Positions 33,599-44,329 of a stretch of 64,000 nucleotides of DNA are shown here, piece by piece. Origin of the DNA: Diogma glabrata (Eukaryota; Arthropoda; Insecta; Diptera; Cylindrotomidae); assembly GCA_963693315.1 (NCBI GenBank), contig OY856188.1:97748915-97812914 (forward strand). Reading direction: 5' to 3'. The position numbers and the translations under genes are program-made. Under the pieces are notes generated by a model. It did no database searches, was not told the DNA's origin, and was given only the letters and a program-made list of their open reading frames with translations. How positions within the stretch are numbered: the first letter of the stretch is position 1; each line of letters opens with the position of its first letter.

Positions 33599-36500
33599 TC
33601 ATTCCCTGATGTCTTTCGCGTGATGGACTCCAAGATTCTTACCGCTCATATCTGTGCACTCGTAGAGTACATTTCCAATCTTAGTCTTAATCATTGCAGG
33701 TAAGAACTTTGGAGCCAATTTTGCCGAGAACTTTTTGGTAGCGTCACTCAAATGATGTTGCCGTACAAACACACGTTGTTGTGGTTGAAAAGTCCGTAGT
33801 TTAGATCGCAGGTTGTACTGATGTTGCGATTTTTTGAAGGCTGCTTTTAAATTTTGTTGAACCCGGTTCCTAAGCAGAGTCAAATGATCAGTGCGTTCCA
33901 TTTCCTCACCAGCATCTTCACCAAGCTGGTGTAGTGATCTCAACAAATGGTAAGTATTTCCATCCGAGATTGGATGTTGACCAAACAATAAATAGTACGG
34001 TGAGTACTTGGTAGCTGAATGTACTGCAGCCCGCAGTGCATATGCGATTTCACCAATTTGTGAGTCCCACTTGGTATGTTGACCTTTAATGAACGCTCGA
34101 ATTGCTGCTAAAACTGACCTATTGACCCGCTCTGACGCGTTACTTTGAGGACTATAAACACCGGTCCTAATGTGTTTAATGCCGAAATCTGACAAAAGAT
34201 TTTGAAAGTTCCTACTAGTGAACTGTTTGCCATTGTCACTGTGCAGAAGCTCTGGTACCCCATATGTAAGAAACACTTCGTTCCTCAGAAAAGCATTCAC
34301 CTTCGGTGAAGTTGCGTTTCTAAGTGGTTTCAGTAGTACAAACTTCGTAGCATGATCCAGAACTATCAGTAATACCGTATTCCCAAGTGTAGAACGAGGG
34401 TACGGCCCCAAAAAATCTATATAGACTCTCTGCCATGGACGTGCTGTTTCGAATTGATATTGCATCGGAGGACGCAATATCTGATTCGTGGCTTTTGTTT
34501 GTTTACATGTGTCGCAGGACACAACATAGTTGTGTACCTGTGACGCCATGCCCGGCCAATAGTAAAGACGTCGAAGTAATTCTAAAGTCTTCTTAACACC
34601 TCCATGAGCAGCAGTACTATCATCGTGATGTTTCTGAATCATGTTTGAAGTCATCGGTTTTGGTACCCAGAGTTTCCACACAGGAACATCGTTGGGTATT
34701 GCATCAGATCTTGGCTCAATACGTATGTATAGCTTATCATCCACGACTTTAACAGATGGAAAGTCCTTGGGTGATGATTGAACTTTAGCTATCATATCCG
34801 TATATTCTTTGTGCCGATAACCTTCATTGTCGATTTTAATGTCGTTAACATGATGTGTTAATGCTTCCGTCAATTCCTCGTGTGTATCGTCATAAAGACG
34901 AGATAGAGCATCAGGGACTATATTTTGGGTACCTTTTTGGTGGACAATGGTAAAATCCATATGTTGGAGTTTTAGGCTCCACCTAGCCAGACGACCACTC
35001 AAGTCTTTCTGTGACATAAGCCACTTCAGACTTGAGTGATCAGTCACAATTGTAAATCGGTGACCTTCAACATAGCCCCTGAATTTCTTCACACTCAGAA
35101 TTGCCGCAAGACATTCAAGCTCAGAAACAGAATAGTTTCGTTGAGCTTTATTAAGTTTTTTCGACATGAAGGCTATCGGACACTCTTGTCCGTCAGTATC
35201 AACCTGATACAACACACTACCTACTCCTGTCAGACTCGCATCGCATCTAATAAAGAACTCTTTATTATAATCAGGGTTAATTAATACTGGTGCTGTAGTC
35301 AGCAATCGTTTTAAATTTTCGAAAGCAGCTTGCGCTTCCAATGTCCATTTCAATTTTCCCGAACTCTTCTTTAATAAATCTGTGATTGGTGATACCACGC
35401 TTGCATAATTGGGTATGAAACGTTGGTACCAACCAGCCATTCCCAATAAACGTCGTATCTGTTTAACTGTAGATGGAGCTGGATACTCTGCTACAGCTCT
35501 TACCTTGTCAGGGTCTGTTCGAAGACCATCTTCACCAACCAAAAATCCTAAGTATTTCACCTCTCTCAGAACAAATTTACTTTTCTTGAGGTTTATTGTT
35601 AACCCAGCCGCTCTTAACAATGAAGAGACTTTGGACAGCAATTCCATATGTTCCTGGAACGTGGAAGAGACTACCAATAGATCATCTAAATAAACAAAGA
35701 CATTTTCGTGATATTGATGTGGTATCACTTTGTGCATTAGCCGACACATTGTCTGGGGAGCATTGCACAATCCAAAGGGCATAACCCGGAATTGATACAA
35801 TGGACGACCAGGCACTGTGAAGGCTGTCTTGTCTCTAGATGCTTCTGCCAGAGGAATCTGCCAGAAAGCATCTTTGAGATCAATACTTGATATGTACTTC
35901 GTGCTATTTAGACGACCTAGTAAGCCATCAATCAAGGGAAGTGGGTAAGCGTCCTTTTTAGTTAGTGAATTGACACGACGGCTATCAATACATAATCTGT
36001 TTTTACCAGATTCTTTTTGTACCAAAACCACTGGCGAGCACCAAGAACTGTTAGACTCTTCGATCACGCCCATTTGAAGCATTCGGTCAAGTTCGGCATA
36101 GACCTTTAGTTGAACAGCCGGCGATGTGGGATAGTGTCTCTGTTTAACAGGTGCACTATCACCAACATCGATGACATGTTCAACCAAAGAAGTCTTTCCG
36201 AGTCCAGACACTTCAAATGACGGGAAAGAATCCTTGATCATATCCAGTTCATGTTGCTGATCAGTGGTGAGGTTATGTGTATTAAAAGTTTGTAGCTCTG
36301 TGCGAGTCAGTTCACTAACAAATGAAGGAACAATACCAAATTTCTCCCAGAAATCTATGCCCAGGTAGAGCTCTTCTCGTAATCCAGGAACTATATGGAA
36401 CCGCATTGGTTTAGTGGAGGCATTCACAGTTATTGGAATTTCTATGTAACCCAAAATTTTATTTGCAGTACCATCCGCCGTACGAATACACGAAGTGTAT

Positions 36501-36940
36501 TTACAGTAGGTTGTACCTGATGATTCCAATAATTCCAAGGAATTTCTTCCAAGTATTGTGATGGAAGCTCCACTATCCAATAATCCGGAGATATGTTTGT
36601 CCAAAACCTTAATTGTTAATCGCGGCCGAGGATCCTTTGTTTCTGAAAGGATAGATGAAATACAAGCTTTACGAAATAATTTCCTCACCCTCCAATATCT
36701 GATGTTACGTTCCAGACGTCTAAAATATGTGTGATGTAATGATGGGAAATTAAATGTACTGGGTGATTTTATTCTGGTTTCCTGAGTGGTGATCGATCGT
36801 CCTGCGTTGCTACATCTCTCGTCGTTTTCTTCGGGCTCGTTGGATGTTGAACCGAGGGTACCATCCCCGAAGCATGTACTCTCGGACGGAAGTTTACCGA
36901 CGGGTGACAATATGAACAATTTGCATATATAACGTCCGGC
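33599..36940 (-). CDS. pol: Pol of the second Gypsy element (PR-RT-RNase H-IN)
   Basis: The frame is open from about 36940 to the stop at 33599 and overlaps the end of gag by roughly 170 bases in the -1 frame, so it is probably translated as a fusion. Numbering 1106 residues from 36919: protease LDSGAS at 114-119; reverse transcriptase with SIDLKDAFWQIPL near 345-357 and catalytic YLDD at 410-413; RNase H with D560, E602, D627 and D670; integrase zinc motif with H765, H772, C802, C805; catalytic D835, D895, E930. All catalytic residues are present without stops. No chromodomain was recognised. Likely active or recently active. Confidence 0.92.
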   Translation of the reverse strand, partial: AGRYICKLFILSPVGKLPSESTCFGDGTLGSTSNEPEENDERCSNAGRSITTQETRIKSPSTFNFPSLHHTYFRRLERNIRYWRVRKLFRKACISSILSETKDPRPRLTIKVLDKHISGLLDSGASITILGRNSLELLESSGTTYCKYTSCIRTADGTANKILGYIEIPITVNASTKPMRFHIVPGLREELYLGIDFWEKFGIVPSFVSELTRTELQTFNTHNLTTDQQHELDMIKDSFPSFEVSGLGKTSLVEHVIDVGDSAPVKQRHYPTSPAVQLKVYAELDRMLQMGVIEESNSSWCSPVVLVQKESGKNRLCIDSRRVNSLTKKDAYPLPLIDGLLGRLNSTKYISSIDLKDAFWQIPLAEASRDKTAFTVPGRPLYQFRVMPFGLCNAPQTMCRLMHKVIPHQYHENVFVYLDDLLVVSSTFQEHMELLSKVSSLLRAAGLTINLKKSKFVLREVKYLGFLVGEDGLRTDPDKVRAVAEYPAPSTVKQIRRLLGMAGWYQRFIPNYASVVSPITDLLKKSSGKLKWTLEAQAAFENLKRLLTTAPVLINPDYNKEFFIRCDASLTGVGSVLYQVDTDGQECPIAFMSKKLNKAQRNYSVSELECLAAILSVKKFRGYVEGHRFTIVTDHSSLKWLMSQKDLSGRLARWSLKLQHMDFTIVHQKGTQNIVPDALSRLYDDTHEELTEALTHHVNDIKIDNEGYRHKEYTDMIAKVQSSPKDFPSVKVVDDKLYIRIEPRSDAIPNDVPVWKLWVPKPMTSNMIQKHHDDSTAAHGGVKKTLELLRRLYYWPGMASQVHNYVVSCDTCKQTKATNQILRPPMQYQFETARPWQRVYIDFLGPYPRSTLGNTVLLIVLDHATKFVLLKPLRNATSPKVNAFLRNEVFLTYGVPELLHSDNGKQFTSRNFQNLLSDFGIKHIRTGVYSPQSNASERVNRSVLAAIRAFIKGQHTKWDSQIGEIAYALRAAVHSATKYSPYYLLFGQHPISDGNTYHLLRSLHQLGEDAGEEMERTDHLTLLRNRVQQNLKAAFKKSQHQYNLRSKLRTFQPQQRVFVRQHHLSDATKKFSAKLAPKFLPAMIKTKIGNVLYECTDMSGKNLGVHHAKDIRE

Positions 36941-38574
36941 TTATTACATTTCCAACAGTGCAATTTTATTCTGTTTTTAGAACAATCAGGAGCTCGATGT
37001 CCATTTACCCCGCATCTAAAACAGACAATTGGTTGTCTGGACATTGATGGACCAGGTTGATTAGTATTACCAGATGATATCACAGGTCGTTGCAGAATTC
37101 TTCTAGGTTGTGTATCCACAGCTTCAATATATCCATCTTGTTCTGGATCTATTTCTGATTCATAGTCGTCCACTTGCTGTAGTTCGCTAATCCTTAAGTT
37201 TGACATTCTGGTTGGGACTGGTGTAGACCACAAACGTTCGAACTTCTGACACAATGTCCGAAGCTCGTCCATAGTTGTAATTGTTGCTGCAAGTGTAGCG
37301 TTTTTCAGTTCTACACTCAGTCCTTCCCTAGCGATTTCTAATAATTCAGCTGCAGCAAATGGTCGAACTAATCTCCGATTTAACGAACCCACTTCAACTA
37401 AATACTCATAAACGCTCTCTTTGACTTTCTGTTTACGGTTCAAAAGAACACGTAATACCGCTTTATCATCGGTGAGCGTACCGAAGGTGCGTAGGAGTCC
37501 TTCCCTAAGCACTGAGTAGGTCACTTCCTCATATTCATGAGTTAAATTCAAATAATATCTATCGGCAGCTGCCTTGAGGTACCGTGGAACGATCGACCTC
37601 AGGTCGTCCCAGGACACACGGTCCCTCCTTGCAGCCGCCTCCACTCGATGGATAAACTCATGAACATCAGGAGAGTGACCATCCCCTGTGAAGTTCGGAA
37701 CCCAATTTGAGTCATAACGACTCAAATTGTTCCTACGTACCTCTCGGTATGCTCCCGGTGACAATGCTGGAGCCGCGACACGAGATACCTGAGGAAGTGG
37801 GTTGTATGGTGGTGGTGCTGTTAATGGAGCTTGTGGATAATTTGTTTGAAATTGTTGTAACTGCTCCTGTGGTATCGGTTGATAATTCAGAGGCTGCTGT
37901 ACCAATGCCGGATTGATGTATATTTGTTCAGCTTGGAACGATGAACCCAGTTGTGGTAATGCGAAGTCCTCCGCTCTTAAACCTGATTGTTGAAAATACG
38001 ATGGTGGTAATTGTTCTGCCCGTCTTTGTTGTTGCTGATACCCACGATTTAAACTGTGTATCGTATTAGTCATTGGCTGTACTGGTATTGGAGTGGATCT
38101 CTCCTCTGGCTGAAACGCAGGCGATTCGGATGGTACAGATGATCCTCCTGGTTTACTCTGCATAACTGGACGTGTCGACAACGATCTTATTATATCCCAA
38201 GCGCGTGACAATTGGGAGATAGCGTAGGTGTGGGCTTCTTGCAAATCCTCGCGAGAACCCAACCTATTCATCCTCCCTGTATAGTGCAACACACGATTAG
38301 CCAGACCATCTAAAAAAGGCTGATTAATCGGTGGCTGAAGTCTACGTATCTGATTCACAATTAGTTGTGCTGCCTGCACCACCATTTGAGACTCAGCTAC
38401 CAAATCTCTCGCGTGAGATACAGTTAATGGAACTGAACCTTGTACCGCGTGGTTTCGAAGTTCCTCTGCCCAGTTGACCCCTCTGAAATCCACACCTCGA
38501 ACCAGACATTCAATTTGCAGTTCGCTGGGTTCCAATCCATAAAATGGATGGTCAATGTCTATTTGACTTGACAT
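36769..38574 (-). CDS. gag: Gag of the second Gypsy element
   Basis: 601 codons from an ATG at 38574. Residues about 150-290 are rich in P, Q and Y. The central part (WVPNFTGDGHSPDVHEFIHR at about 311-330, then YLNLTHEYEEVTY) resembles the capsid of large Gypsy Gags. Near the C-terminus is a CCHC zinc knuckle, CFRCGVNGHRAPDC (about 518-531), followed by a second cysteine cluster CWKC...CSYCH (about 540-557). Gag would bind and package the RNA. It ends at a TAA inside the pol overlap. No canonical slippery heptamer was found in the overlap. Confidence 0.9.
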   Translation of the reverse strand: MSSQIDIDHPFYGLEPSELQIECLVRGVDFRGVNWAEELRNHAVQGSVPLTVSHARDLVAESQMVVQAAQLIVNQIRRLQPPINQPFLDGLANRVLHYTGRMNRLGSREDLQEAHTYAISQLSRAWDIIRSLSTRPVMQSKPGGSSVPSESPAFQPEERSTPIPVQPMTNTIHSLNRGYQQQQRRAEQLPPSYFQQSGLRAEDFALPQLGSSFQAEQIYINPALVQQPLNYQPIPQEQLQQFQTNYPQAPLTAPPPYNPLPQVSRVAAPALSPGAYREVRRNNLSRYDSNWVPNFTGDGHSPDVHEFIHRVEAAARRDRVSWDDLRSIVPRYLKAAADRYYLNLTHEYEEVTYSVLREGLLRTFGTLTDDKAVLRVLLNRKQKVKESVYEYLVEVGSLNRRLVRPFAAAELLEIAREGLSVELKNATLAATITTMDELRTLCQKFERLWSTPVPTRMSNLRISELQQVDDYESEIDPEQDGYIEAVDTQPRRILQRPVISSGNTNQPGPSMSRQPIVCFRCGVNGHRAPDCSKNRIKLHCWKCNKPDVIYANCSYCHPSVNFRPRVHASGMVPSVQHPTSPKKTTRDVATQDDRSPLRKPE

Positions 38575-41173
38575 TTTGATGGTAAAATTTATAGAATCCA
38601 GAATTCACAATAACAAACAACAATAATAAAACCAATCTCAACAAAAAAAATGTAGCTAGTATGCTGTAAAAGTGAAAACAATAAAAAGCGCAAAACGACA
38701 AAAAAACCAACGAACGCCCCAAAAAAAACAGAAAATTTTTGTAAAAAAAAACAAACTTCGTAAAGGAACCAAAGGAAAGACCGTCGTAGCTAATCCTTGC
38801 TGAATCTGTACAAAAATTCCTAAGATATTGTATATGTAAAAATATAATTTATTTATTTTAATTTCAGATATGCTGAAATTTCAGAATTAATTATATACCT
38901 AAAATTATTTATTGACGATAGCACCCCTAAAAATATTTATTTATTTTTAAAAAAATTGAAGAATAAAAAATATTCAAAAGAATGTTTATTTATTGGATGC
39001 ACCGTCCTAACTTGAAATATTGATTTATTTTTTTAAAAAAATAAAAAATATTTATTTATATCTTGACGTAAAGCTTAATTAAGAAAATTTATTTATTTAG
39101 TTACCTAAAACTAACTTAAATTTTAAAAAAAATTATTTATTTAATAAAAATTTTATTTAGTTTTTTTGAAAAATTTGTTTGATTTATTTTATTTTTTTTT
39201 ATTTAATAATTAGATAAGAGATTCCCAAAGTCAAGATCCGTCTGGAGACAATATAAAAAGTAAGTATGGTACAATATCCATTTCATTTAAATTTGAAATA
39301 TCGCGTTCGCGAGCCCACTTCAACAATGCATGTGAGAACTGACTAGAAAAGCCCCTAACGACCAGATTCTACAGAACAGATTCTCCCCAACCTAATAAAA
39401 CAATCACAACTGTCACGATTAGACACTAGGTCCATTTCTACTGACCCAGTTGTGCTTGTTTAATCTACAAATAAATTACAACTAAACCTAATGCGAAAGT
39501 TGTAGAACGCTCCCGAGCACCAGACTTCAAATCTTAAACTCCATGAAAAACTGTCTATTGTAAAGCTAAATGGAAAAATGGTAAGTTTTTGAATTTGTTT
39601 GAGGTGAAGCCTCTGATCCTGAAAGCAAAAGTACAATTGGTTCTTCTCTTCATTACACCGAAGAAGCCTCTGAGCAAGGAATGGTACTACTGGTTTGCAC
39701 CTAAGTACAAACACAGCAACACCACTCCTCGTCCCTGAGGACTTCCTCGCCGAATGAAGAGAAGAAACCAATGTTCTTCGATCGCATAACCCCGATGGCC
39801 ATAGGCGATCTAAGAACGACATCAATGTTAAAGAGTGAAGCTCTATGGATGGCTTTTTAGGCCTACCGCTGAGAAAGTGAATCAATAAACCTAAATAATA
39901 TATAACTTATCCATAATCTAAACAACTTCTTATTTAAAAATGCTAAATCGAAACATGAAACATATAATATGTGTTAATAAAGTTTTACATGAAATTAATC
40001 AAATCCAATCCTCAGACCAGATAACAAATTGGTAATTTACATTATAAAAAAATTACGATTATTTTAAATTTAAAACTAAGCTTACTAATTTTTAAGTTAT
40101 TAATTCTAATATATTTGTTCAGGTCAAATTTTTCGCTTTACTTATTGTATCCAAAACAAAAATAAATGTTAGCTAAAAATAATTACTTCCATACCCATCC
40201 CACTCTTTAAATTAATCGCAATAAAAATAATTTTAAAAATGGTAACTAAATGGACTCATACGAGATATGTATACCTACGTCAGCGGATCAATATGATGAC
40301 AAATGTGAAGATACCGATCTGGATCCGGCCCACTCCATAAAGCTAATGGGAATTAATTATTTTCAATGTACTTCCATAAACATAGACCAATAATACTTTG
40401 ATAGTAGTGACGAAAGACTTAAACTTATATAAAATTGTTGAAAAACTGTTTGGTCAATGTTAACCTTTATTACGTCAATAACATCCTAAAACTCATAAAA
40501 ACATGACTTAACCACAAAAAATTCTTTCGCCAAACGAATTGTGTTGCAATAGGAAACCTACCCAGACTTCCAGGTTTGACATAAATTATTTTGTATATAT
40601 ATATGAGATACACAAAATAATTCATGTACAAATCATAAAATCTAATAAGGCGTACTGCAATAGAAGTCGTTTTGGCCAAAAATGAACATTATATTAGCCA
40701 AAATAAAAATATTTCAACACTTCCGTACAAGTTCAAAAGTTTATAGAACTGTAATGAGACATGTTCTATTGACATCCATTCCATAGTGTGAACAATACAC
40801 AAATCAATACCTCGAAATTGTAACTCACATCAAACCAATGACGAATATGGGGATCGCGTATGAGTGCATTGAAAAAAGCCAGCTAAACACTTACTAAATC
40901 TAACCATAATCAAAAAAAACATACAATTAATTTCATATATAAATTAATTGCATCATCCAAAAATATGTACAATATATAAACAATTATATGTACAATATGT
41001 ACATGGTAGCATAAAAAAATTTCAAAAAAAAAACTGCTTCCCCAAAACGGTTTTCTTTTTTCCAAATAAAAAAACAATTAGTATTACTAAAAGCAGATGA
41101 CAGCACAAAAAACAATCTCCAAAAAAATTGCTGTCCCAAAACGGTTTTTTTCAAAATTAAAAAAAAATTAGTC
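38575..41173 (-). other. Leader region between gag and the extra ORF
   Basis: AT-rich except for about 39480-39880, which is higher in G/C and contains the long hairpin. A 141-codon frame at 39885-39460 begins at TTG and has no recognisable domain. Near 41040-41170 a phrase CCCAAAACGGTTTT occurs twice about 105 bases apart. Confidence 0.5.
39636..39772 (-). promoter_or_regulatory. Long hairpin in the leader RNA of the second Gypsy element
   Basis: ATTGGTTCTTCTCTTCATT (39636-39654) is complementary to AATGAAGAGAAGAAACCAAT (39753-39772) with one bulged base. This gives a 19-bp stem with a loop of about 98 bases in the genomic RNA. Candidate packaging or translation-control structure; no function is shown. 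Confidence 0.6.
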
Positions 41174-41731
41174 TTAACTAATTATACAGTGAGGGACAGG
41201 GGCCTCCTGTGGACCAGACCACTCCTCTTCCTGTCGCGTGGTCGGTGAGATGGGGACCTCCTCAACCAGCTCCTCCGTTTGAGTACTCTTGGTCGAGGAA
41301 GCTCCCAGCTCCACGACCAAGCGACTCTCCTTCTCCCTTCTTCTCCTCTCCTTCCTCTTCAGGTGAGAGCTCCTATTTCTATTTATCCTCCTTCTCTCAC
41401 GCCAGCCCACATTCACTTCCTCAGTCACTTCATCCATCTCATCCGCTTCCTCATTCACCCCATTCAACTCCTCATTCACTATCTCACAAATCAAATCATC
41501 CAGAAACTCATCATATTTTTCTTCGTAAATATCATCCATCAATTCCAAAAATATTTTATGTTTTACTTCATCCAGAATCACATTTATCATTCCATCCACT
41601 ACATTCCTCGCCTCAACCATTCTCTCTTTTCTCTCCTCATTCGCTCTCCCATCCACCTCATTCATCCAGGGCTCAAACCCACCTGGCCGACACCTCCTTA
41701 ACAACCCCTGACCCCTCATAATTGTATACAT
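41174..41731 (-). CDS. Extra ORF in the leader of the second Gypsy element
   Basis: An ATG at 41731 (another at 41719) opens 185 codons on the same strand as gag, between the 5' LTR and gag. The product has three parts: a short basic head (RGQGLLRRCRPGG); an acidic middle of about 70 residues (KIFLELMDDIYEEKYDEFLD, then NEELNGVNEEADEMDEVTEE); a basic run (WRERRRINRNRSSHLKRKER) and a polar tail. The stretch is clearly richer in G/C than the flanking leader. I do not recognise a family. It may be an accessory protein of the element or a captured host exon. The frames on the opposite strand (S/P/H-rich) are shadows. Confidence 0.5.
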   Translation of the reverse strand: MYTIMRGQGLLRRCRPGGFEPWMNEVDGRANEERKERMVEARNVVDGMINVILDEVKHKIFLELMDDIYEEKYDEFLDDLICEIVNEELNGVNEEADEMDEVTEEVNVGWRERRRINRNRSSHLKRKERRRREKESRLVVELGASSTKSTQTEELVEEVPISPTTRQEEEWSGPQEAPVPHCIIS

Positions 41732-42221
41732 TCTTATCAAAATTCAAAATATGTAATTTCCTAATCAAAACCAAAACGAAACCAATAACTGGTTTATTTC
41801 AAGATAAACAAAAAGCTGATTGACAACCACGCCCAAACCGGTTGCCACCACCCTATTACCAAAAAAAAACCACAACTGGTTTATCCTAAAACTTACAAAG
41901 AGAAACGCGGAATTCTTTAAATTTTTGAAAATATAAATTTAGAGTACTTATGATAAATATACACATGAACACCCTAGAAACTAAACCTTTATTTTTTTCC
42001 TCTAGCTTTTTAACAAAATTTAGCCAAATAAACCGACGCGAAAATAAACTATATATAGATATTAATTAATCTAAATTGAAATGATCAATTAATATATAAA
42101 TATATAAATATAATAATATAAAATGTTCCACAAAAAAAGTTTTTTTTCAAAAAAAAAACCGGCTTGCCAACGCCCAAACTGGAAAATATTTTCCCACCAA
42201 ATAATATAACTGTAATTAGGC

Positions 42222-42250
42222 TAACGGGTCCCTTTTTGTTCGGCGCTACG
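42222..42250 (-). promoter_or_regulatory. Possible primer-binding site, tRNA-Lys-like
   Basis: Just inside the 5' LTR the minus strand reads TAGCGCCGAACAAAAAGGGA. Lysine-tRNA sites begin TGGCGCC-GAAC, so the match is partial (A for the first G, and an A-rich insertion). Position fits; identity is tentative. Confidence 0.4.
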
Positions 42251-42254
42251 TATC

Positions 42255-43375
42255 ATCATTGGACCTTTACTACTATGTTTCTGTTCAGTATACTATTAAA
42301 TCTATGCAGATCACAAACACATCTTATTATAGTTAAGCAAAGGAGGTCACTCCCTCCATACGGATTATCTCCACACGGACCCTGAATTTGAGAATCTCTT
42401 ACTATTTCCTAAATTTATCTTGACATTCCAAAAGTAATAATTAAATTAAAATTAATGTACATATTTATAATAAATACCTTAAGTTATTTTTGTTGATTGA
42501 TGTCATCAATATTCTGTTGTTTTAAGTTATTTGTTTGATTTTCCAATATCATTTCTTCATTATGTTCTGTCAAATTTGTCTGCGGTGGATTTATTAAACG
42601 AATTCCTGATTGATTATTATTGCCACTATATACAATATTTCCATATTCTATATTTGGATCAATTAAATTGTATAATTCTCCATATTCCCATTGATAATTT
42701 TTTATAAATTAATCGAATAAACAAATTTATTACTTGATATTAATAAAATGGCGTTTTGAAGTCACAAAAACACAGCATAATCAAGTAAAAATATAAAGAC
42801 GCGCTATTCTTCCTGTATCTCAGCAAAAAAAATTCTTTGATACTTTAATAACCATTCATTTATTAAATTGTGGCAAATTTATGTAAATATTATTATTAAA
42901 ATCTATTTAATTTTAAATCACAATTTATTATATCACAACATCACTCATGGATATATAATTTTTTTTTATATAGACTCTTTTTTTCTGTTTTATTTAATGT
43001 TTAATACAAATAAAAATTGAACGTTTTCCTTTTTTAAAAGCAGAAAATGGAATGAAAAATTTTCAAATTAAAAATTGCAAAAATGTGATTTTGCTTTTGA
43101 CATCCTACGATGTCAAAAACAAAATCGGGTAATACTTGAAATTCAGCAAATGATTAACAACGACGTCTGTTCATTAGTCTTGGAAATAAAAATTTAGTAC
43201 GTTCGTTTGCTTTTTATAGTATATTCAAAATTTAACTAGCAGTTAAGTTTTAGAAAATTTTAAAATTATTATTAATGTAAAAATGAACGGAAACTAATGA
43301 AATGCATTTTTATTGAATTGAAAACGAAGATGAATTTGGTTTTATTATTGTTTTGCGATTATTGCGATCGTTACA
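42255..43375 (-). repeat. 5' LTR of the second Gypsy element
   Basis: 1121 bp, matching 32154-33274 by eye throughout. It should drive transcription leftward. Confidence 0.88.
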
Positions 43376-43671
43376 ATATTACAAGATCAACCAAAATTCC
43401 AGAATAAAATTTAGGGACATTTTATAAACCAAGGGTTTAGTGGCAAATGTCCCGACAAAAAAATAATACTAAAAATATAAAGTGTGGGGGCTTTATATAA
43501 TCTATTTATGTTTAAATGATAATTAAAACTATAAATATTACAATTAAAGGTAATTTTACCAACAAAATAAACATATATAAAACGAAATTAGCAGTAAATT
43601 AAAATTAAACCGATACAAAAAAATAAAGAATAAAGAAAACGAAGAAAAGCAAATGCGAATTTATGAAATGA
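43376..43671. other. AT-rich spacer
   Basis: Non-coding; ends at the 307-bp duplication. Confidence 0.45.
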
Positions 43672-44285
43672 CTTCAAATAATGAATTAATATCATTAATG
43701 CTGAACAACCAATCCTTCAGTAATCTTGCGAAGTGTGAAAGCATAGAGCAAATTGGAAATACTTAGAAGCCAAATTATTCCTAAACTGAAATCAAATCTA
43801 AAATCCCAGATTTATAATTTCAAAAATATTCAACTCTCCAAAAAAATCTTTACAAGTACACTCAACCGCTTCAAACAAAATTTAGAAAGACAGTGACAGA
43901 GAACGCAACGAGAGTGTGCAATAATGTTTGAAAAAAATATTGTAACGGATTTTTATATGTTTCAAATGTTGTTTGTTGCTTCAAATAATGAATTAATATC
44001 ATTAATGCTGAACAACCAATCCTTCAGTAATCTTGCGAAGTGTGAAAGCATAGAGCAATTGGAAATACTTAGAAGCCAAATTATTCCTAAACTGAAATCA
44101 AATCTAAAATCCCAGATTTATAATTTCAAAAATATTCAACTCTCCAAAAAAATCTTTACAAGTACACTCAACCGCTTCAAATAAAATTTAGAAAGACAGT
44201 GACAGAGAACGCAACGAGAGTGTGCAATAATGTTTGAAAAAAATATTGTAACGGATTTTTATATGTTTCAAATGTTGTTTGTTGA
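43672..44285 (+). repeat. 307-bp tandem duplication
   Basis: 43672-43978 and 43979-44285 are nearly identical; the clearest difference is one extra A in the first copy (GAGCAAATTGG versus GAGCAATTGG). Both hold CTTCAAATAATGAATTAAT at their start and GTTTCAAATGTTGTTTGTTG at their end. Confidence 0.93.
43924..44184 (+). CDS. Hypothetical 86-codon ORF spanning the duplication joint
   Basis: Starts at an ATG in the first repeat unit and reads through the joint into the second (SNNELISLMLNNQSFSNLAK, then SIEQLEILRSQIIPKLKSNL). The helical, leucine-rich and polar composition looks protein-like, but the first copy has a frameshift in the same stretch and I recognise no family. It could be a fragment of an exon that was duplicated. 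The ATG is supplied by the repeat's own end. Confidence 0.3.
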   Translation: MFEKNIVTDFYMFQMLFVASNNELISLMLNNQSFSNLAKCESIEQLEILRSQIIPKLKSNLKSQIYNFKNIQLSKKIFTSTLNRFK

Positions 44286-44329
44286 ACATATCTATTTGCA
44301 AAATAAAAATTTATAATTTTGTTATATGA

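Larger units (their letters stand above)
32154..43375 (-). mobile_element. Second Ty3/Gypsy element, 11.2 kb, long leader
   Basis: LTR-like direct repeats of equal length (1121 bp) lie at 32154-33274 and 42255-43375, and no difference was noticed by eye. Between them on the minus strand are gag (38574-36769) and pol (to 33599). The coding is intact, so the copy is young. I could not define a target duplication. The leader from the right LTR to gag is about 3.7 kb, long for the superfamily, and includes an extra ORF. Long LTRs and a tRNA-Lys-like primer site would fit an Osvaldo-type lineage, which is only an inference. Confidence 0.9.

Noticed and set aside
39460..39885. 141-codon minus frame in the second Gypsy leader
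   Set aside because: Begins at TTG and overlaps the long hairpin, whose complementarity constrains the sequence; no domain, so treated as structured non-coding RNA.
41209..41721. 170- and 140-codon S/P/H-rich frames on the plus strand
   Set aside because: They mirror the minus-strand leader ORF, start at weak codons and have low-complexity composition; the minus frame lies on the element's coding strand.
32154..43375. A long segmental duplication for the 1121-bp repeats at 32.1 and 42.2 kb
   Set aside because: The repeats flank gag and pol in the right order and start TG on the coding strand, so they are LTRs.
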